A DNA stretch of 64,000 nucleotides. It comes from Drosophila pseudoobscura. Its lineage: Eukaryota > Arthropoda > Insecta > Diptera > Drosophilidae. A model generated the notes under the pieces. That model was not told the origin of the DNA. It was given only the letters and a program-made list of their open reading frames with translations, and searched no databases. The DNA lies in the NCBI RefSeq assembly GCF_009870125.1, contig NC_046680.1, forward strand, positions 13,907,501-13,971,500, given 5' to 3'. The position numbers were made by a program, and so were the translations under genes. Shown one piece after another: positions 11,901-23,341 of this stretch. Within the stretch, counting starts at the first letter, position 1. The number at the start of each line of letters is the position of its first letter.

Positions 11901-13924
11901 CCCTATTTACATAGCCTTTCTGTTATATTTTTCAACTGTTAGTATATAAATTTTCACCAGAAGCCTGCCACGACCAAAAGCAGAGTTTCTCCAAAGTCAA
12001 AAGTACTTGGAGCGTGCCGTAACCTCCCCCCCCCCTTGAGTATGTTTGCGCTTACGTTCCGGTGACTTTTCTACGAGGCTTCAAAGATGGATTTTATGCG
12101 CGAACCGGTTAGTCCCGGCTAAGGCTCATTGTCCAGTTGACAGGTTTCCAAAACATAGTGGCACGTGTGTCAACGAAAACAAACAATGTATTCAGGGCTG
12201 ACCCCTGCTGCCAGGACTGACCACTGATACAAATTCCGACAATGGACACATTAAAAGGATATCATAAGTGTTGACCAATTTGTACTCGTGCTTTCATGTT
12301 TTTCAATTTTACGCAACATTAAAGTTGACCTAAGGTCATTTAATAACCGGCTCAGTCCGTGCTGCGATAGGAAACCAGTTTCAATACCCATTCCCATTCC
12401 CACTCGCCCTTGCCTTTGCCCTCGCCCTTGCACACAATGCAACCACCAAGGCGGGGAGGCGTCAATCGAAAACTGCTCCTGGACAGGGGTCAGGGATGAT
12501 GCCAATTGGTTGCCTGACATTTTGTTTTGCGGCTCGTGCTTACATTTTCCAATTTGTGGAGGGGCAAATGCAACACTTGACATGTGCATGAGCCCTGAGC
12601 TATGTTTGGGGTGTTGCATCCAGACAGACTGCGTGCCAGACGGGGGGGGGCTGACTCCACTTTGTCATATGCATGCTAGCTGACAGGTCTCTATAGTCTA
12701 TATAGACAAGAGTTGTGTACCTTTTTGGTTGAAATATAATAATTTAAAGTTACACATTCGATTAGGCACACCCCTCTCTCTCGCTCACTCTCTTCTACTT
12801 TACCCCTCGCAACGCACCAGCACTTCTGTCTGTGCATCCTTTCGCTTGATTACAAAGATTACAAAGCCCCACAAAAACACCTCCTTGCTCCTGTCCGCCT
12901 CCAACAAAGCGCCTTTTGTGCCCCAAAATTTGGTTTGCTGCCAAAGCAACAATAGCAAAACCGTTGCCTACTCGCGGGGGTTGTCAACAGCCAACAGTCG
13001 ACATTCAACATGCTCCTGACAAGAATTACATCTGAAAGCCAAAAATAAAATTGATGATTTTTGTTTTTCCTCGAACACTCCGAGCACTTGAATGCTAGTC
13101 GGTAGTGTGGAACGGAGCTCCAAAGATCTTTAGATTATTAAAAATGTTGCACTGGCAGGACGACGGCACTCCTACTAGAAAATTTTGACGTTTCGTAAAT
13201 TAAAGTGACTTGTCGCCTTAGGGCTTTCATTTTACTTTTGGCTTTTACTCCTGGCACCTCGTGAATGCACAAATTATAAAAAAAAAGAGGAACGAGCAGC
13301 GAAAGTGTTCTTAGATTCGAGTCCAAATAGTCGCATCTTGTGGCTTTTGGAGACGCTTGCGTTAATCAGCAGTCCTTGCTGTGCCCACAGAATCTCCAAA
13401 ATCGTTGCTGCCTCTTCGGGAATGCCCATTAACACCCGGTGGACATGCTCAACCGAATGCAATTCCATCATTTGATGTCTCTGATATTGACATTATTATT
13501 ATGATTATGGGCATAATCCTTATCCAATAGATAAACAACAACCTAAAGTGATCTCGCACATGCATCACAGACAACCAGTTGAAAATATTCCGTACACATT
13601 TCCACATAAACAGCTCGCCCCCTGGAGTTTTCCCTTGTCCACTAGGAGCGATTGTCACTTCTTCCCAGCTATCTGCGTACCGGCCCGCTGTGCCTGCTCT
13701 CTCTGGTTTTTTTTTCCCCCACCCAAAGGATAATCTATTCAGCTGGGCACTTTCCATGTTTCAGGTCAATTTAACTGACCCAAGGGACTAGTATTAAAAT
13801 ATAGTATTATTGATGAATGTATTCGATATAAACAGCAATAAACCCAAAATAATCCACATTTTTACTTCGTTTTTTCGTCGTGCGTGTACTTTTTCCACAA
13901 TTTAAAATCGATAAAAGTATAGAA
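5985..13924. other. About 8 kb intergenic, no supported gene
   Basis: All frames here are short, unspliced and unrecognisable. The sequence is unique with simple repeats: CTG/CCG triplets at 9285-9320, GAGCT pentamers at 10483-10505, and CCTTGCC-type repeats near 12400. Pyrimidine tracts and AATTAA blocks are spread through it, as in fly regulatory DNA, but I cannot point to a defined enhancer. Confidence 0.5.
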
Positions 13925-13932
13925 TATCGATA
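13925..13932. promoter_or_regulatory. DRE-like palindrome TATCGATA
   Basis: This is an exact match to the DREF-binding element TATCGATA, with a second ATCGAT core about 20 bp upstream (AAAATCGATAAA). DREs mark housekeeping promoters in flies, but no gene start is evident here. It could also be a chance match. Confidence 0.35.
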
Positions 13933-13985
13933 CCAAAAAAATCACTTCTTGTAACGAAAACTTGTATGTGATTTTTATCGTCACA

Positions 13986-14150
13986 CCCTCTAGCCCTCTA
14001 GCGGTAGTCCTGCGAGGCAGAATATCCCGTTATATCCCAGCCCTCTATACCTCTGCCGGTAGTCCTGCGAGGCAGAATATCCCGTTATATCCCAGCCCTC
14101 TAGACCTCTGGCGGTAGTCCTGCGAAGCAGAATATCCCGTTATATCCCTG
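13986..14150. repeat. Tandem repeat, three 55-bp units
   Basis: Units at 13986-14040, 14041-14095 and 14096-14150 are each exactly 55 bp. Each begins CCCTCTA, carries GCGGTAGTCCTGCGA (or a one-base variant) in the middle and ends CCCGTTATATCCC(A/T)G. Only a few substitutions separate them, mostly in the first 20 bp. The array lies past the 3' end of the 14358-15692 gene cassette. Confidence 0.9.
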
Positions 14151-14312
14151 CCGCGCCACAGTTTTCGTGTCGTGTCGATGGTCACGTATTCTACATGTCC
14201 TGAGATTTTCAACGCACGGAAGGAACTTGGTCTACCATGGTACCAAAAACGGTACTTTGTACCCAAATATATTACGTTTTTCTAGGGACGAAATCACTTA
14301 TTTGTACCTATA

Positions 14313-14318
14313 TTTATT
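14313..14318 (-). terminator. Poly(A) signal of cassette B
   Basis: AATAAA on the minus strand lies about 40 nt after the stop codon at 14358. Confidence 0.55.
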
Positions 14319-14357
14319 CATATTTGTTCAGCTTATTCGACTTTTCCGTATGTCACA

Positions 14358-15692
14358 CTAGTTTTCCCTTAAGGATACGATTAGTAGAGCTGATGCTACC
14401 AATGATAGAGTCACCTGCTGGGCCACAGCGCCATTACAGCCGAGATTGTTTAAGCTGATGACATATTGGGCTTCGTCGGGCGTCTGGCATTCCGGATCAG
14501 TGCACGAGATCTCTCCAAAACTTTGAGCTTGCACGGAAAAGAATAAAGGGGGACACGGCTCAAAGTCATATCCAGTGCAAGCATCGGTCAGATCGTAGCT
14601 ATACGATCCCAATGCCGTTGACTCGCAGCTCTCCCCATCCCTAAGTGGGGCGCTTAGATTTCGGAACGGCAGTGCAAGACTGCGTGACGTGCAGACTGTA
14701 AACGTAATTGATGATATTGGTGATATTTTGAGGTAGCGCATGCTCTGCCTGGCCGGCAGGTAGAGCGAATCCAGTCGGTAGAAATTAATGCTGCCCAAAC
14801 GCTCAAATTGCTTCAGAGAGTTCATGCCAAACTCACTTATGGCTCCGTTGGAATAGCAACGTGGATTGGAAAGGCGACGGGGAACTGCAAATAACATAAG
14901 ACATAGTTGAAATATTGTCCAATGTGAGGCCAAGAGAAGCCAAGCTCTTACCCTGCCGAATGCGTGTAATGACAGGGTCGCCACACAGCTCGGGTGACTT
15001 TTCAGTGTTCAGCACAAACAAATCTTTACTGGGGTCTTGCACAAAGTCGTGGAACCTCACTAGAGCCCCACCGCCGTAGTAAATGAAATGCAGGTTCGGA
15101 AGACTCTGCCCGAGACGCTCTATATAACTTTGGCAGTAGTCGTAGTCGCGCTCATTCACAAAGGATGTGGGACTTGGGATTAGCAGAGCAATTAGTGAAC
15201 GTCCGCCAAGATTGTCAGCGGCTCGATCCGCTTCCAGTAGATCCTCCACTCTGTTGCTTAACGTATTCAGGATGAGCGGAAGATTGAATCCAGGCGGGTC
15301 TGAGATGCCAATAATAGTAAATCATACGATTCTGTATACAATCTAGATGTGTAGGAGAACTTACGCCAGTAGTGCGATGTGGAATTCCATTCTTCATACA
15401 CATTGATAATGTAGTCGGTGGTGTTAACAAGGACCGAGGCATCGGAAGCTGCAAAAAGGGTTACCTTGCTGGCATAGGGATGTATGTTGATGCTCTGGAG
15501 TACATACCTACAACGAATTATTCAATCACAATCACACAATGAAGGAATCCCAGTAAAGAAAAACTTACGCCACGTAGTCCACCACCCAATTGTAGGGCCA
15601 ATATGTGTCGACAAACACATAGATATCCGTGATTACTGTTGTCAAATTGGAAACATCGGACCATTGCTGAAACGGAAAGAAGTCCATTATCG
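14358..15692 (-). CDS. Cassette B: vWA-like, Cys-conserved, GPI-type C-terminal module (four exons)
   Basis: Exons are 15569-15692, 15365-15507, 14952-15299 and 14358-14884, all with GT-AG introns. The product has YVFVDTYW, then VVDYVAYVLQSINIHPYAS, FIYYGGGALVRFHDFVQDP, VPRRLSNPRC and SYDLTDACTGY. A cysteine-rich stretch ending CQTPDEAQYVISLNNLGC precedes a hydrophobic tail, which suggests a GPI-anchor signal. The DTYW strand followed by a helix resembles a von Willebrand A fold; this is inference. It is a tandem duplicate of exons 2-5 of the gene at 15971-18865 with the same intron phases. No exon with a signal peptide is visible between the two, so it is probably spliced onto the long exon at 17488-18865, which would give 839 aa. 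Alternatively it starts at an internal ATG (15687) as a separate gene. Confidence 0.8.
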
Positions 15693-15806
15693 CTGAAAAT
15701 GAAACAAAGAACAATAAACTTTGATTAGTTTCGGTGCCTGTAAGGGGCCTAACTATCGGGAACCACTGTTGAAATAAAAGGGGTGTGCATAGTTCTAGTT
15801 GGGGAC

Positions 15807-15812
15807 TTTATT
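15807..15812 (-). terminator. Poly(A) signal of cassette A
   Basis: AATAAA on the minus strand lies about 160 nt after the stop at 15971 and before the first exon of cassette B. Transcripts using cassette A can therefore end here. Confidence 0.5.
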
Positions 15813-15970
15813 CTATTTCACTGGAACATACAACTAATGTTTAAAAAACGTATAGGATTAATGTAAAACGACACAATAATTAACCCCACGGTTAGGGACG
15901 GGAAGGTATATGTATTTTGAACTCTGCGACTGCACCACAGTACCACTGCACTACTGTACCACTAATGCAA

Positions 15971-18865
15971 CTATTGCAACAACTTTTGCAGAATCAAAGC
16001 GAACATTATTGTCAAAAGACTGGCTGTGAGTCCCGAGACTCCGCTGTAGCAGCCCATGTTGGTCATAGAAACAATGTAACGCCATTGATCTGGTGTCTGG
16101 CATGCGTTCTGTGTGCAGGATGTGGTGTTGGTGGTGGCCTGAACTGACAGATACAGATCAGGACACTGTGTGATGGTGTAGTAGCCGTTGCAAGCGCTGG
16201 ATAGGTCATACGAAAAGCTGTTGCCGGTGATCTGAGAGCAGGTCTGTTCAATGGTGTTCGTGTTGGTCGAGCTTGTCGTTGAGTTCTGCTGGGGCCACTC
16301 ATAGCTGCGCGAAGTGCAGATAGTATAGCTCCCACCATTCTGGGACTGAATCGTCACGAGGCGGTTGGAGCCAGTGCCGAAGAAGTAGTTGGCTGACACA
16401 CGATAAAAGTTGACCATGCCAGGGCCGACGTACTGGTCCATCTGGTCAGTGCCCCAGCTGCTTGTGATCCAGGTCGATCCGCAGCGTGGATTGATGATGC
16501 GACGAGGTACTGAAAGACAAACATTGTCATTGCAACAACTCAAGCCAAATGAAACTATCTTCCTACTTTTTGCAATGCGCTTGGCCACTGGTCCTGCCGA
16601 AGTGGCCACCGTACTACCCAAGGTGAGTGAGAACAAATCCTGGGTGGGATCACGCACAAAGCTAGCGAAACGCTGAATGCTTCCGCCACCATAGTAGATG
16701 AAGCGCAGATCTGGTATCTGCTCTTGAATGTACTGGATTTCGGTGGTGGCGTAGGACGAGTCACCATCGTTGACGGTCTGCTGATTTGGTATGATCAGGG
16801 CCACCAAAGAGTGACCGCTCAGACTAGAATTGGTCTGCTCGGCGTTCATTAGGTTCTGGGTAATGTTCTGAATCGTACGCAGCACATTGGGCAAGTTCAG
16901 ACCCTGGGCATCTGTAGGGGGAACCAAAAAAAGTTAGACTGGGATGCCAAATGCCTTGCCGGCAATGACCTACATGTCGCCTGTGTCGTCACATTCCACT
17001 GTTGGGAGACATCAGTGATGTAGTGTGTGGTGTTGACAATCACTGACCCGTCCTGAGCCGACAGCAAAGTAACTGTGCTGGCATATGGATGGATATTTAG
17101 CTGCTGCATGACGTAGCTGAAAGGGACCATCGAGTATAGTAAAGTACAAGTTAATAGCCCAATGGAAAGCCAACTTACAACACATAGTCAACAATGGAGC
17201 TGTACTGCCAGGAGGTGTCCAGGAAAATGTATAGATTGGTCATGGGAGTGATGACATCCGTCAAGTCCAGACTGCTGGTCGCCGTGCAGGAAACATCGTT
17301 CAGGGATTGCGCTGAGTCAGTGGGAGAAATAAGAAGAAAAAGGGTAATCCACAAGGACAGAAACGCAATGCATTGCTTGATTGCATCGTTAATCTAAGAA
17401 GCTCGCAAAGATCCTTTGGAAATTTACTATATGATTGTACAGAGTGGTTCCGCGATAGTGGTTCAAACAATGATCAAGATTACTTACGCACATACGTCAC
17501 CAGGGAAAGGGCGGCGGTTGAAGCAAATTGGGTGATTGCCAACGGCTGGAGGGTGACACGCAACTGCATCTCCCGATCCAGGACCTGTGCGAAGGCACTG
17601 GTCTGCTCTGCCATTTCTGCCGATGGAGCCACATTGGGGAACTGGCTCTGCCGACTGCAAGCGTTGACCCCAGAACTTAGCACCCCATTCGTGGAGTAGT
17701 ACATTCGAAGCAGTTGGGACAACTTTAAGCTGGACGCCTGCGTTCTCCAGTTGGCCACATTTTTGGCCAGAATTAAGCCATCAAGGCCTCCGCGAATCTC
17801 GGCATCGGTAGCTTCCAGATTGGTGCGCTGCGACAAGAAATACCAGTGCGGTAGAACCGTGTCGTTCCAGCCCCCAGTGGCGCCGACAGAAGCTGCATTG
17901 TTGGTGGACACCGGCACCTGCACCAGCGTGACTTCGGCCAAGTCTCCGGCCAGAGTAGCCGCCCAGCGATTGTCAATGCTGTTGGTTGTCTGGGACTGAC
18001 TGCGTCCTCGCCCACGTCGTTGGCTGGCCAGAGCCAGCAAGGTGTTTAGCTGGACTGTCTGCTGCTGAACGCCAGCCGCAATTCCAGCTATCACGGTGCC
18101 GGCGGAAACGGTCCCCCAGGGGGTACGAACAAGGCCGTCTTCAACGGGACACTGGCTGGTGCCTTCCGTGCCCGAGTAAGCCCAGTCGGTCTCGTAGTCC
18201 AGTTCTCCGAACTGAACATATTTCGAGTCTGGGATGGCTGAGCGTCCCCGCTTCGGACGAGTGTCTTCACTCAACCACTCAACATCGCCGATGAAGTTGT
18301 TCTCGTCGTCATTCTTCGCTGACCGCGGCAGGCGGTGCGCCCGATATTGGGAGAGCTGGTTACAAACGCTGTTCTCGTCGCCGCGCACCCTCGTGTCGAA
18401 GGTGCTGGAGAGCATGAAATGTAGAGAGCATCGTTCCACACTGGTCAGCGAACTGTTGGGAAAACTGTTGGCATTGCCGGGGATGAGGCGCGAAAGCAAA
18501 ATCCTAAACTTGGGAAACTGGAAGCCGGTCGGACTGTATGGAATAACACCATCGATGGCAGTCACACCAGGGGCCCTCTTGATGCCGTCCTGACGGAAGC
18601 GATGCAGCAAGGACACCGCCACTGTTCTAATGTCCGCCTGTACGCCGGACGTGGGGTAGCTGTTTTCCACCTTCTCGATCAGCGAAATCAGCGTGTCCAT
18701 GTTGGCGGGTAGTCGATTGTCTCGGTTCATGAAATAGGATGTGTTGTAGCACTCCACGAGTGACGGTGGTATCTGCAGCATTGCATTTTCCTGTGCCTGC
18801 ACAGTCCCCAGTATAAGGGTCAGACCCAGGCAGAGGGCTGCAGCCATGCAATTGGTGGGTATCAT
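15971..18865 (-). CDS. Secreted/GPI-type protein with vWA-like module, 845 aa, five exons
   Basis: Exons are 17488-18865, 17179-17311, 16974-17116, 16567-16911 and 15971-16509; every junction keeps the frame. The start at 18865 has CACC before the ATG and gives a signal peptide ending GTVQA. The long first exon (about 459 residues) has a furin-like RPKR site near the middle. It contains LVRTPWGTVSAGTVIAGIAAG and a region ending LVTYV. Exons 2-5 hold LYIFLDTSWQYSSIVDYV, NIHPYASTVTLLSAQDGS and FIYYGGGSIQRFASFVRDP. They continue through PRRIINPRCG and six conserved cysteines, ending CQTPDQWRYIVSMTNMGC, and finish with a hydrophobic tail (GPI-type). A similar four-exon set lies just downstream (cassette B). 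The function is unknown to me; a cell-surface or extracellular role follows from the signal sequences. Confidence 0.85.
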
Positions 18866-20869
18866 GGTGTGGTATGTCGTTTTCGTTTGGAAACCTATAA
18901 CAAATTGATCTCGATTAAGCTTTCGATTGGTTTTACAATTACACATGCACATATGGTTAACCTTTTGCCTTATTAGGCTAGCCCTGACCCAAAAACATTC
19001 TAGACAGTAATAAATTCTGATATCGTTGGCCTGCCAGTGACTGAAATTAGTTTTGAAATTAGACCTATTTTTCACATTCCAATGGCTCACTCTCCCAGTC
19101 CGTATCGCAGTGGCCTTATCAATGAACAGCAAGCAGAATGGGCTTTTAGGTGTCTCAATGTTTACTCGTTGTAAATGCCAAGATACTATATTGATAACCT
19201 CATTGTAAATAAAAACAATAATTCCTTAAAAACGTTACTAATCGGTTGATAAATGACTAACGGATGAGTACTGGTAATATCTGAGTGAATAGGTACGGGT
19301 AAATTGAGATCCGTCGTTGGAAAGCAATAATGTGTCACTTCCGGTTCTTGTCGCGTCCGCCCTTACAACACGTACGTTGGCTAGCTGACAAAGATCCATA
19401 TTACAGCCTGGATTATCGAAGGGAAGGTGACGTCATGTCCCGAATATTCCTTCACTCCACCCCGAAAAAAGTCTCTGTAAACGAGAATGAGTCAAGTGCA
19501 GACCACACAAACACACAAATGTATATGGTATGTATGTACTGCAGTGATACCGTTATCGGTTATCAGTTGTTAGAAGATCAACAACGAATTTTTGTACCCT
19601 TTTCTTCGGACTGCTAGCTGATATTTATTGGCATTGCCATACAACAGATAATACCGCTAGTTTGCGATACGGGGGTACCGACAACTATGAATACTATGCG
19701 TACACAGGAAAATGAGTCAGGTGTAAAACTCACAAAAGAACACTACAGACCTGCGCCCCAATTTATGGATTCACTATATATAAGCCAACACACTACAATT
19801 GAAGCCACTGTGATTAGATAACAAACTAACTTGTGGAAACTCTCAACTTTTAGTTTTCGGGGTAGTCCTTGCAATTGCTTTAAGCTGATGATTTCTTCCT
19901 TTATTTCTTTTTCTTAACGTAACCCACAGCACAGTTCACACTTTTATTACAGAATAATTCCTTTTTTTCGATCCGTCACTCTTTGAAAGTCTTTTTTCCA
20001 TCTACCGATGTGCACAGCGCTTTCCAGCATTACCTTGTTCCACCTGTTGGACTGTTCGTACTGAAGTTGGGTTTTTTGAGCAAGTTAGTGCCTCGCCCAT
20101 GTGCAAACTGAGGCAAGTGTGGTAATCTTTGAGAGAAGCTTATCAGTTGTTAGACTAATTTCAGTGATAAGATATGGCCCGTTTGGGACTGGGTGAATAA
20201 TTCTGAGCAAAATGTGCAAATCAGTTTTTCATATCATTTCAGTTAAACATTTTTTCTGATACAGCGTTAATATCTTAAAATAATAAAATAATAAACAATA
20301 TTTAAAAATAATAGAATATCATTAATCTATTTTCAAAAAAGAATGGCGCGATTTTTAAATTTTAAATAATCTACTAGCGCGTGCTTATTTAGTGCTGTGT
20401 AATTTCCAGCGGATGCGTAGCTTCACAGCACTGTCGATTAAATTAATCGGTTTTTTTATGTTTGTTCTGAAATTAACGGAAAGTGAATTTTTAAATTTCA
20501 TCATGGAACCACCCCCGATACATACCCATACACATACCCATAAGCAGGATCGTCTAGATCGGTACCGTTGTTGATGGTGGAAGAGGCAGGGGCAGTACCA
20601 GCGGAGACGCTTTACTTTCATCAATCTAAATTTTCAAAGGTACATTTAAAAAGAAAGGGTATAGAAAATTACATACGCAGTTTTTTTTAATTTTCGCTCA
20701 CAAATCGTACTTGCGTGTATCATTTATTCCAATTGATTGCACTTATATCCTTTTCGCTCATTCACTTTCAAACAATTTCTATTTGGCGCTTAAGTTTGGT
20801 GGGACTTTTCTCTGGGATTTCCTCTGATGGGATTTTTCCTCGCCACAATGTCCCTTTTTAGCTCAACAA
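18866..20869. other. Intergenic, likely 5' flank of the 15971-18865 gene
   Basis: No coding region is supported. A splice-acceptor-like TTATAG lies at about 18897, so a non-coding first exon may lie further right. TATATATAAG occurs near 19785 on both strands. The phrase TTATCAGTTGTTAGA occurs twice, near 19558 and 20140. The rest is AT-rich. Confidence 0.4.
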
Positions 20870-22790
20870 TGCTGGCAACATTCAATTTGTATGGGCCAGA
20901 CTCATGCAACATTGTGCATACCCTGGGGAAATGGATGATATAGAAATGCAGAAATGTTAGTCATTCCAGGCTCTAACTAATGCAGAAACTAGATAGTCTC
21001 TGTTTTAAACGATATTTTGCAGCTCATCGTCTGTCTACAGAGACCAAGAACTGGTACTGGGATTAGGATTTTTATACAAACACATAATCAATTGCATGAA
21101 TAGACCAAAAAAAATGCAATCTAAGACAAGGTATTTACTAATTACGTTTGAAAGCAGGTTGTAAAATATCATATATATATAATATTCACGAAATAGGGTA
21201 TACAAACGCCCATACCCTGGTTGACAAGAAATGAGTCTGCAAATACCAGCAACATTGACGTCACAAGCTGCGACTATTTTTGAAACCGTGTGTTTGTCAA
21301 AATAAAAAACATGCGAGTACTTAAAAGTAATTAATCCTGATCAAAATTGTTTCAGCAATCGTATAAAATTATCTGGGCAAAATTGAGAGATCTATATAGC
21401 TGGGAATATTCGACGGAAGATCAAAATTGAGGGAATCTTCGTATTTGTTGAATCGGTAAAGGCCCGGTTGACAACATTTAAATCCTTGTCGCTCGCATTC
21501 AAAAAAGTTAGATTTGGCGCGCACCACTCGGTATATTTTTCAAATGAGACCGTATATTTCGGGTCATACTGTAGAAAAACTGGTTTTCGCCGCGCTCCCA
21601 TGTGGTGTTTTTTAGTGCTAAATGGTATTTTTGTCAATTATTAATCTTATTTTCAATGCTATATAGAAATCCAATAAATGCAAGTATTTGGAATAGGCCA
21701 ATCATGTATAGAATTGATTCATCAATCGTACAAAATTGAGTGGGCATGGCTAAATGTTTCATATAGATAGTATTATTCAACGGAACAAAGAATATGAGGA
21801 ATTGGTCGTTTTTTTGAATCGAATTTGAATTCGCCGCAGTTCGCCGCAGTTCGCCGCATTTCGCCCCAATTCGCTTTGGCAACAATGAGTCTCATTCCAT
21901 ACACAAAAGTTGCGGCAACATTTACTTGAAAAACGTTTTTTGGTCAAAATAAAATACATTAAGGTAATTAAAAGAAGCAATCTTGTAGAAAATACATTTA
22001 TCTATGGGATAAAGCCAAGTGGGCAAATCTATATAGCTTGAAATATAGGCAATACCCGATTCGCCGCAGTTTCGCTATTGCAACAATGAGTCCCATTCCA
22101 TACACAAACATGTTGCTAATTCCATGCCCAAATGTTGCTAATTCCATGCACACATACCCTGGGGGAAATGGATGTTATAGAATTTTGAATACGTTTGTCT
22201 TCCAAGGCTCAGTAGGTATCAGGATCGAGATAAATATTCACAAGATACTAATAATGTACTTGAATATGTCTAAGGAATATCAATTTGAGAAAAGGTCTTT
22301 ATAAATCACGTTTCATCTTCATATAAAATTAATAAAATAGGGTATACAAAGGCCTACACGCAACATAGTGACTCTTTTTTTTGTTGAACTTTTTCGTTCA
22401 AACCTTTTTTTACAATAAATACAATAAAAGCAAGGATTAAAAACTATCCAATCTTGTAGAAAATTGATTCATTAATCGTATAAAATTATGTGGGCATTGC
22501 TGAGAGATTTAGTTAGTCAGCATTATTCAATGGAATATCAAAATAGAGCAATATGAACGAATTTCCCTTTTCGTTTGTTTTGATTAAACTATTTCGCTAC
22601 TTGCTTTTTGTTTGACTTATTTCGATAAAACCTCTTTTTACGCAAATTGCAATAAAAGCAAGTAATAAAAATAAGCCAGTTAAGTAGAAAATTGATTCCT
22701 TAATCGTATAAAATTATGTGGGCATGGCTAAATGTTCTATATAGCTAGTAATATTCGACGGAACAAAGAATATGAGGAATATGGTTTCCA
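20870..22790. repeat. Array of diverged direct repeats
   Basis: Several phrases recur in the same order. CATACCCTGGGGAAATGGATG is at about 20918 and 22145. AAATAGGGTATACAAA is at about 21193 and 22335. CAACAATGAGTC(T/C)CATTCC is at about 21879 and 22081. ATCGTATAAAATTAT(G/C)TGGGCA or a variant is at about 21358, 21727, 22477 and 22708. CGACGGAACAAAGAATATGAG or a variant is at about 21778 and 22758. The spacing suggests a block of about 1.1-1.2 kb duplicated in tandem, each block with its own sub-repeats. There is no transposase or reverse transcriptase frame, so it is a decayed non-autonomous element cluster or local duplications. Confidence 0.75.
21831..21880. repeat. 10-bp tandem repeat (TCGCCGCAGT)
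   Basis: The units at 21831, 21841, 21851 and 21861 are exactly 10 bp long (TCGCCGCAGT twice, TCGCCGCATT, TCGCCCCAAT), with a decayed fifth. A single TCGCCGCAGT recurs at 22061, in the second block of the larger repeat array. Confidence 0.8.
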
Positions 22791-23341
22791 ACCCTGACGG
22801 AGAACGATTAACCTATTACAAGCCAAGGGGGTATTTCAATTTTCCACTGAAAATAATGAAAATTTAATCATTTTAGCGCAGTTCAGCTGAAAAATATCGT
22901 GGTTTTTTTTTAAGTTTATAGTAGAGATGGCATGAATCCTCAAGAAGAATTTACAATCAGTAATATTTTCCGCCATTTACCTCAAGTAGTTGAACTATTT
23001 AAATACAGGTGGCTTTAGTGGGCTAAGACGCTTGCATCGATGTTTTTTTTACATCACGAAGGTAAATAAATATTTTGTAAATAAATAAATAAATAAATAC
23101 TCTAGTGATAGCTCGATTTATCTAAATCTGGATGGATTAAAGCCCCTGCTAGTGCTGAAGTGAACGCCGGATTGTCCCCTCCCCGTGCGCTGCAGGCTGT
23201 GCTGCTTGGAGTGGTGGAGATAGTGGGCGTAAAAGTTGGTCCTATTCCTGCTAATAGATACAAAAACACGGAGTTGTGACAACGAATCCAGCGGCCAAAC
23301 CGACCAAGCAGTCAAACAAAAAACCACGGGAAATGTAAATA

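Noticed and set aside
12251-12683. Frames of 122 and 131 codons on opposite strands
   Set aside because: They mirror each other over CCCATTC and CCTTGCC repeats; no support for either.
20870-22790. CRISPR-like array
   Set aside because: The repeats are long, diverged and unevenly spaced in a fly genome; there are no short identical repeats with unique spacers of fixed length.
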